Counted from the stretch's first letter, positions 12,201-20,992 are shown. The stretch: DNA of 64,000 bases from Corynebacterium alimapuense (GCF_003716585.1 NZ_PTJO01000004.1:124001-188000); one strand, 5' to 3'. The notes: generated from the sequence alone by a model not told the origin. Made by a program: numbers and translations.

Positions 12201-12365
12201 AGACACCGCATGCAGTTCTGCAAAACAACCATCTTTCCTAGCCTGCGGAAGAGCTAACCCAGGCGTCGGAAGATGGTCCACTGACACCGGGGAGAGTCCT
12301 GGTTTTCCGGACAAGATGTCCGCTAATCGCGACCACTTCAGCGGCTGGGCCCCCTGAAATTCCAT
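9246..12365 (-). CDS. dnaE2: Error-prone DNA polymerase III alpha subunit
   Basis: C-family polymerase that performs translesion synthesis with ImuA' and ImuB after DNA damage. It has 1039 residues, close to the DnaE2 norm. In order: an N-terminal PHP domain with FAELHAVSSYSFLSGAS; the palm with PDIDIDIESGRREEVIAYV carrying the metal-binding Asp residues; helix-hairpin-helix repeats near residue 840; and an OB fold near 920-1020 (RIRVAGVITHRQRPATASG). The SYSFLSGAS form of the PHP block is diagnostic of DnaE2 rather than replicative DnaE1. Its promoter carries a LexA-type box and the ATG is consistent with leaderless initiation. Confidence 0.95.
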   Translation of the reverse strand: MEFQGAQPLKWSRLADILSGKPGLSPVSVDHLPTPGLALPQARKDGCFAELHAVSSYSFLSGASEPEAMVHRAVELGLPALALVDRDGFYGAVRFAESAAAYDLPTVFGAELSWGQRILTVLARGPNGYRRLSGLIARARLAAGAKGEVRYPDLAGVAHDLADSCLIVLGHDWIDDIDEMLEIFGEKALVLEYAVTMTPEDADHHERLDHYPHLRAIVTALPKAATREHARLAALKSALAVKKSLSQASAQLHPMGAPWLRSGQQISRMLPGREKLLAETIAIAEECAFTLDLLAPGLPDFPTPAGHTEMTWLRELTLSRAGRRYASRGAELWEQAASQIEHELAVISQLNFPGYFLIVNDLVEFCKRRNILCQGRGSAASSVVCFCLGITNVEPISAGLLFERFLSAERDVPPDIDIDIESGRREEVIAYVYDTHGRERAAQVANVITYRSKGAIRDAARALGYPTGHIDAWSRGTTPPSAVIELAEQLKGQPRHLGIHSSGMVICDRPLSDVVPVEWARKVGRTVLQWDKDDCAWAGLVKFDLLGLGMLEALHHMIDLVAQQHGRTINLWELDLAEPEVYDMLCRADAIGVFQVESRAQLATLPRLKPRVFFDLVVEVALIRPGPIQGGSVHPYLKRRDGSEKIVYDHPVLRPALEKTLGIPLFQEQLMQIAVDAAGFSSAEADSLRRAMGSKRSPAKMAELKERFLSGARELNDITGERAETLWNKIVAFAAYGFPESHAQSFASLVYFSAWFKYHYPAEFCVGLLRAQPMGFYSPQSLIQDARRHGVVVLPVSVNDSGASAQITEGKIRLGLEVVAGLGLAAAGRIEEAAPFKDIADLSRRAGVNLAQVEALARAGALGDFGLERRQALWQSGVAATEQLGMLPGLSAIAAPPLPGMSELELIAADIAATGITPQRQPMELLREQLKQAGVLSAASLTEVPDGTRIRVAGVITHRQRPATASGLTFLGMEDESGLINVVVSVGLWQRHRVLAQSAKALVVRGIVHNATGSVSVQADRFEPLTSGGFLSRGSRDFR

Positions 12366-12371
12366 GCCCTC

Positions 12372-12400
12372 AACCTAATGGAGTCGAACACATGTTCCAA
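12372..12400 (-). promoter_or_regulatory. dnaE2 promoter with overlapping LexA (SOS) box
   Basis: On the minus strand TTGGAA (12395-12400) and TAGGTT (12372-12377) are separated by 17 bp, and the ATG begins 6 bp after the -10. The LexA-type box TCGAACACATGTTCCA (12384-12399) covers the -35 and spacer and differs by one base from a perfect palindrome. LexA would block this promoter until DNA damage. Confidence 0.75.
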
Positions 12401-12427
12401 ATGGTGCAACTAAAAATGAATCAAATG

Positions 12428-12443
12428 TAGACAGAGCGGTATG
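12428..12443. promoter_or_regulatory. Possible degenerate McbR site upstream of metQ
   Basis: TAGAC-AGAGCG-GTATG matches the left half of TAGAC-N6-GTCTA exactly, but only 3 of 5 bases on the right. It precedes an extended -10-like TGCTAGGTT near 12450. The position is right for a methionine-uptake gene; the match alone is weak. Confidence 0.35.
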
Positions 12444-12504
12444 CATAGTGCTAGGTTGTCCATCAACTGCTGAAAAACAGATTCATTGAAAAGGACACAC
12501 ACCC

Positions 12505-13389
12505 ATGAACTTCCGCCGTATCCTCGCGGGCACTGCTGCATCCGCACTCCTGGCCACTGGACTGGTTGCTTGCTCTGACTCCGAATCTGACACGGAATCC
12601 GATGCACTCGCCGCTGGCGATACCATCCGCGTCGGCACCACCGATGTCAATCTCCCTGAGTGGGACGTATTCCAGGACCTGGTTGAAGCTGATGGCATCG
12701 ACATGGAAATCGTGGCTTTTTCTGATTACAACACCCCCAACGATGCGCTGGCCCAAGGCGAGATCGATGTCAACAAGTTCCAGCACCTGCTGTTCCTGAA
12801 TGACTACAACACCAAAACCGGCTCCGACTTGGTCCCGACATCAGCTACCGAGATCTACCCACTGGCACTGTTCTGGCAGGACCACGACTCCATCGATGGC
12901 ATCGAGGGCGAGACCGTCGCCATTCCCAACGACGCCACCAACCAGGGCCGTGCCATCAACGTCCTAGTCCAGGCTGGCCTGATCACGCTCAAGGAAGAGG
13001 GACTGCTCAACCCGGAACCGGCCGACATCGACACCGATGCCTCCGAGGTCACCGTCACCCCGGTCGATGCTGCTCAGACCACCACCGTGTTCTTTGAAGG
13101 CACCCCGGCTGTCATCAACAACGCCTTCGTTGGCCGCGCTGAAATCGATCCGCTCGACGCCATCTTCCAGGATGATCCGAGCACCGAGCAGGCAGAGCCT
13201 TATATCAACGCCTGGGTCACCACCCCGGAAAACGCTGATAACGAAACCATCCAGCGCTTGGCAGAGCTGTGGAAGGATCCGTCCGTCACTGAGGCCATCC
13301 TCGAAAGCTCCGGAAACACTGCCGTCAAGGTCGATCGCACCCGTGAAGAACTCGACGAGATCATGGTCCGTCTTCAGGATGCTCAGTAA
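12505..13389 (+). CDS. metQ: Methionine ABC transporter, substrate-binding lipoprotein
   Basis: Membrane-anchored binding protein delivering methionine to MetNI. It has 294 residues. The lipoprotein signal has lipobox LVAC near residue 22. NlpA/MetQ-family blocks follow: FSDYNTPNDALAQGEIDVNKFQH, the IYPLALF region and VAIPNDATNQGRAINVLVQAGLI. The ATG follows GAAAAGGA at good spacing. A strong hairpin lies between metQ and metN, which would favour extra metQ mRNA over transporter subunits. Confidence 0.94.
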   Translation: MNFRRILAGTAASALLATGLVACSDSESDTESDALAAGDTIRVGTTDVNLPEWDVFQDLVEADGIDMEIVAFSDYNTPNDALAQGEIDVNKFQHLLFLNDYNTKTGSDLVPTSATEIYPLALFWQDHDSIDGIEGETVAIPNDATNQGRAINVLVQAGLITLKEEGLLNPEPADIDTDASEVTVTPVDAAQTTTVFFEGTPAVINNAFVGRAEIDPLDAIFQDDPSTEQAEPYINAWVTTPENADNETIQRLAELWKDPSVTEAILESSGNTAVKVDRTREELDEIMVRLQDAQ

Positions 13390-13433
13390 TCTTCTGACGC
13401 GGTAGAGACACCCCAAAAAAACTCCTCGCAAGA

Positions 13434-13463
13434 AAACCCCGTCGCCCATCTGCGACGGGGTTT
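13434..13463 (+). terminator. Intra-operon hairpin between metQ and metN
   Basis: AAACCCCGTCGC pairs with GCGACGGGGTTT around a 6-base loop, followed by only a short T run. Because metN begins close downstream with no obvious new promoter, it probably terminates partially. Confidence 0.7.
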
Positions 13464-13495
13464 AGCATTGGCCCAGCTTGTTCTCCCACTTCAAA

Positions 13496-14566
13496 ATGAA
13501 GGGTCTTCGCCTCGTGCCCGAATCAGTGACCTCCCACCCCCGTAATGGCACTCTCATCGAGTTTCGCGATGTTAGTAAGGTCTTCACCAACTCCCGCAAG
13601 ACCGAAACTCGAGCCGTCGACGGAGTGAGCCTGACCGTCAATCCGGGAGAAATCCTCGGCGTAATCGGCTACTCCGGTGCCGGAAAGTCCACACTCGTAC
13701 GTCTCATCAATGGCCTCGACACCGCCACCTCAGGTCAGTTATTGCTCGATGGCACCGACGTAGTCGGATTGCCCGAAGCCAAGCTTCGAAGCATCCGGAC
13801 GAGCATCGGCATGATCTTCCAGCAGTTCAATCTTTTTCGCTCTCGTACCGCCGCTGGCAATATCGAATACCCGCTCAAGCTCTCTGGCATGGGCAAAGCG
13901 GAGCGTAAAAAGCGAGTCGCTGAACTGCTCGACTTTGTCGGGCTGGGTGATAAAGGCGGCAACTACCCCGAGCAGCTCTCAGGTGGCCAAAAACAGCGCG
14001 TAGGCATTGCACGTGCACTGGCGACCAACCCAAGCCTTCTATTGGCCGATGAAGCCACCTCCGCACTCGATCCGGAAACCACCCAAGACGTACTCTCGCT
14101 ACTGCGCGAGATCAATCGCAATTTGGGTATCACTATCGTCGTCATCACCCATGAGATGGAAGTCGTCCGCTCTATCGCCGACAAGGTCGCCGTGATGGAA
14201 AGCGGCCGGGTTGTCGAATACGGCAGCGTTTACGAGGTGTTTTCTCATCCACAAACCCCCGTGGCCGCCAAGTTTGTCTCCACGGCTTTGCGCAACACAC
14301 CCGATAACGTCGAAGCAGAAGATTTACTTGCCCACGACGGCCGCCTGTTCACCATTAATCTGACGGAAAATTCCGGCTTTTTCGGCGCCGCTGCCCAAGC
14401 CCGAGACAATGGTGTCTCCATCAACATCGTCCACGGTGGAGTCACCACACTCCAGCAGCATTCCTTCGGCAAAATGACCGTGCGCTTGAATGGACCGACT
14501 GAAGCTATCAATAACTTCCGCGATGCCCTTGATCACACCACCGATATCCAGGAGATCACGCGATGA
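13496..14566 (+). CDS. metN: Methionine ABC transporter ATP-binding protein
   Basis: Cytoplasmic ATPase of the MetNIQ importer. It has 356 residues from this ATG; a TTG at 13478 and GTGs at 13514 and 13526 are alternatives. The ABC domain shows Walker A GYSGAGKST, the Q-loop IFQQFNL, signature LSGGQKQR, Walker B LLADEATSALDP and switch His in VITHEME. The last ~80 residues form the NIL/ACT-like domain, which in this family binds methionine and inhibits transport. It overlaps metI by 4 bp. Confidence 0.95.
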   Translation: MKGLRLVPESVTSHPRNGTLIEFRDVSKVFTNSRKTETRAVDGVSLTVNPGEILGVIGYSGAGKSTLVRLINGLDTATSGQLLLDGTDVVGLPEAKLRSIRTSIGMIFQQFNLFRSRTAAGNIEYPLKLSGMGKAERKKRVAELLDFVGLGDKGGNYPEQLSGGQKQRVGIARALATNPSLLLADEATSALDPETTQDVLSLLREINRNLGITIVVITHEMEVVRSIADKVAVMESGRVVEYGSVYEVFSHPQTPVAAKFVSTALRNTPDNVEAEDLLAHDGRLFTINLTENSGFFGAAAQARDNGVSINIVHGGVTTLQQHSFGKMTVRLNGPTEAINNFRDALDHTTDIQEITR

Positions 14567-15240
14567 CCACCACTTACCTCGCTGCTGACTGGGTCAGGCT
14601 GGGCCCGACCTTCTTCGAAGCCATCGTCGACACATTGGTCATGGTCTCGATCACCATGGTCATTGGTGGCTTCATGGGACTAGTGCTCGGAGTGCTGCTT
14701 TATACCACCCGCTCCGGAGGTGTTCTCCAGTACCGGCCCGCTTATTGGATCCTCAACCTGCTGGTCAACTTCATCCGGCCGATTCCCTTTATCATCATGA
14801 TTGCCATGTTCGCACCGCTCACACTCAACGTGGTGGGAACGACCATCGGGCGCCAGGCCGCGATCTTCATCATGTGTATCGCAGCCTCCTTTGCCGTGGC
14901 CCGCATCGTTGAGCAAAACCTCGTGGCCATCGATCCCGGTGTCATCGAGGCAGCTCGCGCCATGGGTGCTGGCCCGTGGAAGATCATTTCCACGGTCATC
15001 CTCCCCGAATCGCTTGGCCCATTGGTACTGGGCTACACGTTCATCTTCATCGCAGTAGTCGACATGTCCGCTATGGCTGGCTATATCGGTGGCGGCGGGC
15101 TCGGCGACTTCGCCATTGTCTACGGCTACCGCGCTTATGACCTCGAAGTCACCTACGTGGCCGTCATCGTGATCGTGATCATCGTCCAGATTGCCCAAGC
15201 CTTGGGCAACTGGCTCTCTCGGAAACTCCTGCGGCGCTAG
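14563..15240 (+). CDS. metI: Methionine ABC transporter permease
   Basis: Inner-membrane subunit of the methionine importer; 225 residues, five hydrophobic helices. The EAA-type coupling motif is EAARAMGAGPWKIISTVILPESLG. The ATG lies inside the metN stop region (ATGA overlap). Its TAG stop at 15238-15240 directly abuts the stop codon of the convergent gene, with no intergenic base. Confidence 0.95.
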   Translation: MTTTYLAADWVRLGPTFFEAIVDTLVMVSITMVIGGFMGLVLGVLLYTTRSGGVLQYRPAYWILNLLVNFIRPIPFIIMIAMFAPLTLNVVGTTIGRQAAIFIMCIAASFAVARIVEQNLVAIDPGVIEAARAMGAGPWKIISTVILPESLGPLVLGYTFIFIAVVDMSAMAGYIGGGGLGDFAIVYGYRAYDLEVTYVAVIVIVIIVQIAQALGNWLSRKLLRR

Positions 15241-15579
15241 CTAGTGGGCAGCCGCCCACCAGCGGGCCAGATCGTTCAGGGCGTCTTGCCCACCCGCGGT
15301 ATAGGCCGCCCAGTCGGGGCCGTGGCCGCTGGTGTGCTCCCAGTGAGCACACTCGGCGTCGATAAGCGCCGCGGGATCTCCTGCCGCTTCTCGACGCAGC
15401 GTTCGCAGCAGGGAACCGAGTCCGGCGACTGCCCCCTCGTGATATTTAAAGGCCGGAAAGCTCCGGCCTTCCCTACCCATCAGGCAGGCTGAGGTCTCAC
15501 CGGAGAGCTCCGTCATGGCAGCTACTGCCCGATGCCGCTCCCGAGTGAGGTGGTCTACCAGCTTGGTGCGATCAGTCAT
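15241..15579 (-). CDS. Conserved-looking hypothetical protein
   Basis: Not recognised. A 112-residue soluble, mostly helical protein with two Cys (residues about 32 and 77), a His/Trp-rich C-terminal half (AHWEHTSGHGPDWAAYTAGG) and an Arg-rich N-terminal helix. The His/Glu pairs could bind a metal, but no motif is definite. It is convergent with metI and lies just upstream of sulP on the other side. Confidence 0.6.
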   Translation of the reverse strand: MTDRTKLVDHLTRERHRAVAAMTELSGETSACLMGREGRSFPAFKYHEGAVAGLGSLLRTLRREAAGDPAALIDAECAHWEHTSGHGPDWAAYTAGGQDALNDLARWWAAAH

Positions 15580-15614
15580 ATCCCAAGCCTAAGCCAGAAA
15601 TCTGGCTTGAGTAG

Positions 15615-17150
15615 CTAGGCTCCGAGCCTGCCGCTGAGCCGGTCCAAGCGGTCCTGGCTGGGGCCATCTAACCCGATGATCGAGACGGTCTTGCCTCGGT
15701 CCTGGAATTTCTGCGTGATTGCATCCAGGGTGGCTACCGTGGAGGCGTCCCAGATCTCAGCGCCAGTAAGATCGATGACGATATTGTCAGCGTCATCCTG
15801 GTAGTCGAAGCTATAGACCAAGTCATTGGATGAAGCCCAGAAGAGCTGGCCATTGACCCGGTAGGTGCGGGTGTCAATCTGTCCGTCGAGGTTGGTGTCG
15901 AGTTCTTCGACCATCTCCACGTTCACTAGGTGGGCCACGCGGCGGGCGAACATCACGATCGCGGTCAGTACGCCGAGGCCAACGCCAATGGCTAGGTTGT
16001 GGGTATAAAGCGTGCCAGCGACCGTGGCCACCATCACCAAGGTCTCACTCAGTGGCATGAGTTTGAGGGTGCGCGGGGAAACCGAGTGCCAATCGATGGT
16101 GTTGATGGATACCACCACCATGATGGCCACCAAAGCGGCCATCGGAATCAGTCCCACAATATCGCTCAGCGCCACCACGAGGATGAGCAAGAACACACCG
16201 GCTAGTAGCGTCGACAGACGGGTACGAGCACCGGATTCACGGACGTTGATCATGGTCTGACCGATCATGGCGCAGCCACCCATTCCGCCAAAGAGACCGG
16301 AAGCGATATTGGCCACACCCTGTCCCCAGCTCTCACGGGTCTTATCGGAATGAACATCGGTGATGTCATCGACGAGTTTGGCCGTCAGCAATGATTCCAT
16401 CAGCCCGACCAAAGCCATCGCGAAGGCGAAGGGAGCGATGATCTGCAATGTTTCCATCGTCCAAGGGACATTGGGGATTAACAGCTCTGGCAGGGACTCC
16501 GGCAGCTCACCCTGGTCGGAGACATTCGGGATAGTCCAGCCAAACATGACCACGACACCGGTGACAATCACGATGACCACCAACGGGGCGGGGACAGCTG
16601 AGGTAATCCGAGGGAAGAAGAACATAATAGCCAGACCCACGGCAAACAGCGGGTATACCAACCACGGCACCCCAATCAGATGGGGAACCTGCGCCGAGAA
16701 GATGAGAATACCCAGAGCGTTGACGAATCCGGTCATTACTGAACGCGGAATAAACCTCATCAGCTTGGCCACACCCAGGGCTGCCAATACGATCTGGAAT
16801 ACGCCAGCCAGCATGACCGTGGCGATGAAATAATCTAAGCCATAATCTCGAGCAACTGGGGCAATCACGAGGGCGACTGCGCCGGTGGCTGCAGAGATCA
16901 TCGCCGGGCGCCCGCCGGTGAAGGCGATCACGATCGCCATAATCACCGAAGAGAACAAGCCCACTCGCGGATCAACGCCCGCGAGAATGGAAAATGCGAT
17001 CGCCTCGGGAATTAGCGCCAGCGCGACCACGAGGCCAGCGAGGACCTCTGTGCGTAAGCGGGCAGCGGAAGAAAAACTATAGCGGAAGGACGCCAGGATG
17101 CCGGTCGGGGCCTCCTGCACGGGTGCATCGATAGCAACGGTATGAGACAA
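15615..17150 (-). CDS. SulP-family anion transporter with STAS domain
   Basis: Membrane transporter for sulfate, bicarbonate or another small anion; the substrate cannot be read from sequence. It has 511 residues. About 10-12 hydrophobic helices occupy residues 30-400, including the family block [21 protein letters not shown]-terminal STAS domain at ~420-505 contains [20 protein letters not shown]. The start is TTG with a GGGAG upstream. It is divergent from a MerR regulator whose palindromic operator lies between them. Confidence 0.9.
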   Translation of the reverse strand: MSHTVAIDAPVQEAPTGILASFRYSFSSAARLRTEVLAGLVVALALIPEAIAFSILAGVDPRVGLFSSVIMAIVIAFTGGRPAMISAATGAVALVIAPVARDYGLDYFIATVMLAGVFQIVLAALGVAKLMRFIPRSVMTGFVNALGILIFSAQVPHLIGVPWLVYPLFAVGLAIMFFFPRITSAVPAPLVVIVIVTGVVVMFGWTIPNVSDQGELPESLPELLIPNVPWTMETLQIIAPFAFAMALVGLMESLLTAKLVDDITDVHSDKTRESWGQGVANIASGLFGGMGGCAMIGQTMINVRESGARTRLSTLLAGVFLLILVVALSDIVGLIPMAALVAIMVVVSINTIDWHSVSPRTLKLMPLSETLVMVATVAGTLYTHNLAIGVGLGVLTAIVMFARRVAHLVNVEMVEELDTNLDGQIDTRTYRVNGQLFWASSNDLVYSFDYQDDADNIVIDLTGAEIWDASTVATLDAITQKFQDRGKTVSIIGLDGPSQDRLDRLSGRLGA

Positions 17151-17212
17151 GATGAATTACTCCCTGATTGGGGATGAAAATGACAATGGGTAGAATCAAT
17201 AGAAACAAAAAC

Positions 17213-17227
17213 CTACCGTAACGGTAG
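17213..17227. promoter_or_regulatory. Palindromic MerR-type operator between sulP and merR genes
   Basis: CTACCGT-A-ACGGTAG is a perfect 7+1+7 palindrome in the divergent intergenic region, the usual form of MerR-family operators. It lies upstream of the regulator's ATG and could serve both promoters. Confidence 0.65.
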
Positions 17228-17268
17228 AGTTGCCAATGGACAACTTGCGCAGGAAAGAAGGCACGGGC

Positions 17269-17643
17269 ATGGACGAAGGTATGAAGATCGGCGAGGTCGC
17301 CGAGCTCACCGGACTATCCATCCGGACACTGCGCCACTACGACGACCTCGGGGTCATCTCTCCTTCTGGGCATACTCCCGGCGGATTTCGGCTCTACGGC
17401 GAAGCCGATCTCGAGCGCATCTTATTGATCCGCCGGATGAAACCCCTCGGGTTCACCCTCGAAGAGATCCGCGACTTTCTCGGACACGTCGACGAGCTGG
17501 AAGCCGGCCAGCTCCATGCTGGCAAGGTTGTTGACAACTACCGCGAAGACGCCCGCGCCAGGCTGGATTCACTGCGACTGAAGGTCTCCTACGCGGAGGA
17601 ATTCCTCGCGCTGATTGACCGGGTCCAGACGTCCCCCCACTGA
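17269..17643 (+). CDS. MerR-family transcriptional regulator
   Basis: DNA-binding regulator of 124 residues. The N-terminal winged helix has MKIGEVAELTGLSIRTLRHY and RLYGEADLERILLIRRMK, followed by a coiled-coil dimer helix (about residues 80-120). There is no Cys metal site, so the signal is not obvious. The ATG at 17269 follows AGGAAAGAAGG by 7 bp; a TTG at 17230 would run through the operator and is unlikely. It probably controls itself and the divergent SulP transporter. Confidence 0.9.
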   Translation: MDEGMKIGEVAELTGLSIRTLRHYDDLGVISPSGHTPGGFRLYGEADLERILLIRRMKPLGFTLEEIRDFLGHVDELEAGQLHAGKVVDNYREDARARLDSLRLKVSYAEEFLALIDRVQTSPH

Positions 17644-17667
17644 CCCAGCTAGCCCCGCCATTAGCTT

Positions 17668-18567
17668 TTATCCCAGTGCTAAAGATTCTAACTTCGTGGC
17701 CACCCAGACCTTGCCAATCTTGGGCTGATCTCCGCAAGAAGAAACAATTCCGGAGACCTCTTGCTGCTCCAACCAGACCTTCCATGAGCGGCCGTCAGCA
17801 TGCGCGATAACCACCGGATCAGCTGCTTGATCAACAACGCTGAGGTCTCCATACCGCAGGGTTTCGCGAGCGTCGGAAAGCAGTTTTCCCACCGCAACTT
17901 CCGCGACCTGAGCGCGCGGGCCATAGAGTCCGCGCCCACGATTACCGGGATGGAACCATTGCCCAGCCAGTGCCGCATTAACCAGGCCATCAGCAGCCTC
18001 GACGTTGAGCCGGCCGAAGCTATATCCCCAAGGCATGAGCAGAATCGACGGGGCGAAGCGATGCCCCTTAGTGTGTGAGGTCTCCCAAACCACTTCACCG
18101 GAATGCCGCTGCGCTAATTCCGCAGCCAGCGGCCGCCCTTTCAACGCGCAACAGACATCCCGTTTGCCGTGTGTGCATATCAGCACCAGGGGATGCGCCA
18201 CTGTTTCTGCACCATTGCGACCAGGTCCGGACAGATCAAGATCCAGGATTGCCTCTGGGCTGGAAACCATCAGCCTTTCCACCACTGCCTCAGCAGCAAA
18301 AACCAGAAAGAGATGATGACAAGTGATCTTGCGCCCATCTCGGCCTGGGTGACGGATCAGTTGCAGGCCCGCGGTATTCGCGAGTTTTTTCTTCAGCTTC
18401 GCAGTGAGCTCATCACCAAAGACCCCACCATCGAGGATGTCCCGACTCCATCCGTGCGGCCACTCTAAAAGGACATAGACCCGCTCCCGTTTCGCAGACC
18501 CCGCAAGAGGCTCGACCTCGAGATCGGAACAACGGGGAGCGTCAGAACACGCAGAGGAAGTGGCCAT
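17668..18567 (-). CDS. Sucrase/ferredoxin-like (thioredoxin-like Fe-S) family protein
   Basis: Cytosolic protein of the Suc_Fer-like family; biochemical role not established. It has 299 residues. The C-terminal half carries the thioredoxin-like ferredoxin Cys motif CTHGKRDVCCALKG and the following WETSHTKGHRFAPS block, both conserved in this family. The N-terminal half includes LLEWPHGWSRD. It is convergent with merR and divergent from the AMIN-like lipoprotein gene. Confidence 0.8.
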   Translation of the reverse strand: MATSSACSDAPRCSDLEVEPLAGSAKRERVYVLLEWPHGWSRDILDGGVFGDELTAKLKKKLANTAGLQLIRHPGRDGRKITCHHLFLVFAAEAVVERLMVSSPEAILDLDLSGPGRNGAETVAHPLVLICTHGKRDVCCALKGRPLAAELAQRHSGEVVWETSHTKGHRFAPSILLMPWGYSFGRLNVEAADGLVNAALAGQWFHPGNRGRGLYGPRAQVAEVAVGKLLSDARETLRYGDLSVVDQAADPVVIAHADGRSWKVWLEQQEVSGIVSSCGDQPKIGKVWVATKLESLALG

Positions 18568-18722
18568 GGCCTATAGACTACTTCCCTCAACAGTCCAGCG
18601 ACTTCACTCACTAGCCCCAAAAAAGACGACGAAAAGCAGCTAATTACAACAATTCGTTTACGATCGCCAGATCTTCCTCCCTGACTTCGTCTTTTTAGTG
18701 CATTTAAGTCTACGGTGTAGCT

Positions 18723-19367
18723 ATGATCGAGCCTCTTCGCACATCTTCGCAACGACGGACCACTCTGGCCGCCATTGTTGCTGCCGGCGCCCTCGGACTC
18801 GCTTCCTGCGGTGCGGGGACCTCGACAGACACCGATGCCACCAGCAACGCCGTAGACGAATCCACTGACGCTTCAATGATGTCCATGGACTCCAGCGCTT
18901 CCGCTTCATCGACAGACGCTGGGGTAACTCCCCTGGGTACCGCCGATATCGCGCAAAAAACACTACGCCCCGAGGCCTCCTCCCAGTTGATGGTCTCCAA
19001 TGTTCGAGTAGGCAGCCATGAGGGCGTGGACCGCGTGGTATTCGACCTGGTTGGTGAAGGAGAACCTGGCTGGTTCATCGACTACACCGACTCCCCTGCT
19101 CAACAGGGTTCTGGCACTGCCATCGAATTCGAAGGCGACACCGCACTCAACGTCAACATCGACGGTACTGCTTATCCTTTCGAGCTAGGCAAAGAAGATC
19201 CAGACATCGGCACCGTAGATGGCGCCGGCAGCATCACTCAGATTGTCTCAGCTGGCACGTTCGAGGGCCGCTCCCAGTTCGTCATCGGACTCAACGAGCA
19301 ACAGCCGTATTCTGTCCAGGTTCTCCAGGATCCACATCGCCTAGTCATCGACTTCCCGCAGGGCTAA
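18723..19367 (+). CDS. AMIN-like domain lipoprotein
   Basis: Exported lipoprotein of 214 residues. The signal peptide ends in lipobox LASC at about residue 29. A Ser/Thr/Asp/Met-rich linker of about 50 residues follows. The C-terminal domain resembles the AMIN-like fold of actinobacterial lipoproteins (VGSHEGVDRVVFDLVGEGEPGW ... PHRLVIDFP). Function in the cell envelope is inferred, not shown. It is divergent from the Suc_Fer-like gene and convergent with imuB. Confidence 0.75.
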   Translation: MIEPLRTSSQRRTTLAAIVAAGALGLASCGAGTSTDTDATSNAVDESTDASMMSMDSSASASSTDAGVTPLGTADIAQKTLRPEASSQLMVSNVRVGSHEGVDRVVFDLVGEGEPGWFIDYTDSPAQQGSGTAIEFEGDTALNVNIDGTAYPFELGKEDPDIGTVDGAGSITQIVSAGTFEGRSQFVIGLNEQQPYSVQVLQDPHRLVIDFPQG

Positions 19368-19411
19368 ATCTCTCTGTTTTAGTTAAAACTCTTCGATTAC
19401 CTAGACGGGTT

Positions 19412-20992
19412 CTAGTCATAGATTGCTTCAACCCGCCAGCTGGTGCCTCCGCCGATCCAGATCAGCAACCAAGCCCGCGGATGAGACTCTAGAGCAGACT
19501 GGCCGACTACCTGCAGCCGGGCGACACGACTGCTCTCCAGTGCCCACCAGCTAAGATCCACTGGCCATGGCCCAGCCCAGCCCGTTACCTGGAATCGTTC
19601 GCGCCCCCACCTCAAGGTGTGTGGAAATGCGCTCAACAATGCCTCCGCTTGCACGGAGACATCATCGCCCGCCGCATCTAAGAGTCGGACCCGGGCAGCA
19701 GGATGGGAATACCCAGGCCCCAGCCGCGCAGGCAACGGCGAGGGCACTCGCCCTGGCACTAGCTTCACACCCTCAGCTGCTGGCTCCCCCGATTGATTGT
19801 CAGCTCCATAGGCTAGAAAATCGATCCGCTCTACGACTCCCCGGCCGCCCGCTAATCGCGGCTGCAGTACCGCCTCAACCCCCAATAACGATTGCGCCCT
19901 GCCAATTGCGGTGTCCGCCAGTGCCGCATCGCCGGCCTCCCCGGCGCGCCACAGCTGCCCAGCATGCTCCGGAATGACCGTCTCCAACGGATCTAGTGTT
20001 AAAGCCAAAATCGGTCCGATGCCACCTAGAGTTAGCCAGCTATCGAGTTGCCAACGCACTCGATCGGCAGTGGCAGATTCACTCAACACTCCGGTGGTGC
20101 GCCAGATCCGTTCCACCCCTTTATCTTCCGCCAGCTTCACGTGGATACGCAGCCGCACACAATTCAGACCAGCCTCTTCGAGGCGAGTGTGCAGCAGTGC
20201 TGCCAGATGACGGGCAACAAAAGCCGCAGCATCAACACGGTCAATCGGATCTTCCGGGGTCACCGAAACCCGCAGTTCTAGATCAGGTGAGCGCGATGCC
20301 ACTCGACGATGCTGCTCCGCTCGAGCTATTCGGTGGCAGGCTAATCCAGCGCAACCGAAACGAGTGGCCACCGCGGTAACCGATAACGCAGCCAACTCGC
20401 CGAGCGTGGAGATTCCGAGTTGCTGGAGATTGGCAACCACTTCTGGTTCGCAGTGCAGACTCACTTCAGCAGTCAATAAAGCGAGTGGTTGCTCTGCTAA
20501 AAACTCTGCTGAACAACCCTCCGGCACGACCTTTCCGATACCGGTACGGGCGGCGATCAACGCGGTCGGTATCTCATCAGCTACTCCGACGCAGGCGTAG
20601 ACGCCATGATGAGATACCGCGTCGATCAGGAGCTCCACCGCCGCATCCTCAGATCCGTGGAATTTCCCGGCTGCACGGATATCAACGATGACCAGTCCCG
20701 GGCGCAACACTTCAACCAAGGCAGCTAGCTCATCTAACGCGGCGATGATCGACTCAAATACCCGCGCATCCCGGTCCGGATCGTGATCTAGGAGCACCAG
20801 TTCCGGACAGACTGCTTTAGCCTGTCGAATGCGCATTCCACGGCTGACTCCGCGGCCCCGGGCGGAGGAAGAACAAGTCCTAATCCGTTGGCTTTCCACA
20901 ATCGCGAGAACCCACAATGGATCATTGCCAGTGAGATGAGCAGCTTGAATAGGCCAGTCCGGAAACCACAGAGCCGCCACTCTCATGCTCAC
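19412..20992 (-). CDS. imuB: ImuB-like Y-family polymerase homolog (catalytically dead adaptor)
   Basis: Adaptor that links DnaE2 and ImuA' to the sliding clamp during SOS translesion synthesis. It has 526 residues. The fold follows Y-family polymerases, but the metal-binding acids are missing. The N-terminal motif reads ALWFPDWPIQ instead of a D-x-D core, and the later S-x-D-E motif is replaced by VIVDIRAAGKFHG. The C-terminal block QSLLGVEAVLQPRLAGGRG is typical of ImuB. Its start overlaps the imuA' stop by 4 bp. Confidence 0.9.
   Translation of the reverse strand: MSMRVAALWFPDWPIQAAHLTGNDPLWVLAIVESQRIRTCSSSARGRGVSRGMRIRQAKAVCPELVLLDHDPDRDARVFESIIAALDELAALVEVLRPGLVIVDIRAAGKFHGSEDAAVELLIDAVSHHGVYACVGVADEIPTALIAARTGIGKVVPEGCSAEFLAEQPLALLTAEVSLHCEPEVVANLQQLGISTLGELAALSVTAVATRFGCAGLACHRIARAEQHRRVASRSPDLELRVSVTPEDPIDRVDAAAFVARHLAALLHTRLEEAGLNCVRLRIHVKLAEDKGVERIWRTTGVLSESATADRVRWQLDSWLTLGGIGPILALTLDPLETVIPEHAGQLWRAGEAGDAALADTAIGRAQSLLGVEAVLQPRLAGGRGVVERIDFLAYGADNQSGEPAAEGVKLVPGRVPSPLPARLGPGYSHPAARVRLLDAAGDDVSVQAEALLSAFPHTLRWGRERFQVTGWAGPWPVDLSWWALESSRVARLQVVGQSALESHPRAWLLIWIGGGTSWRVEAIYD

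Noticed and set aside
13478-13495. TTG start for metN
   Set aside because: It begins right after the terminator hairpin with no ribosome site; the ATG at 13496 or later GTGs are likelier.
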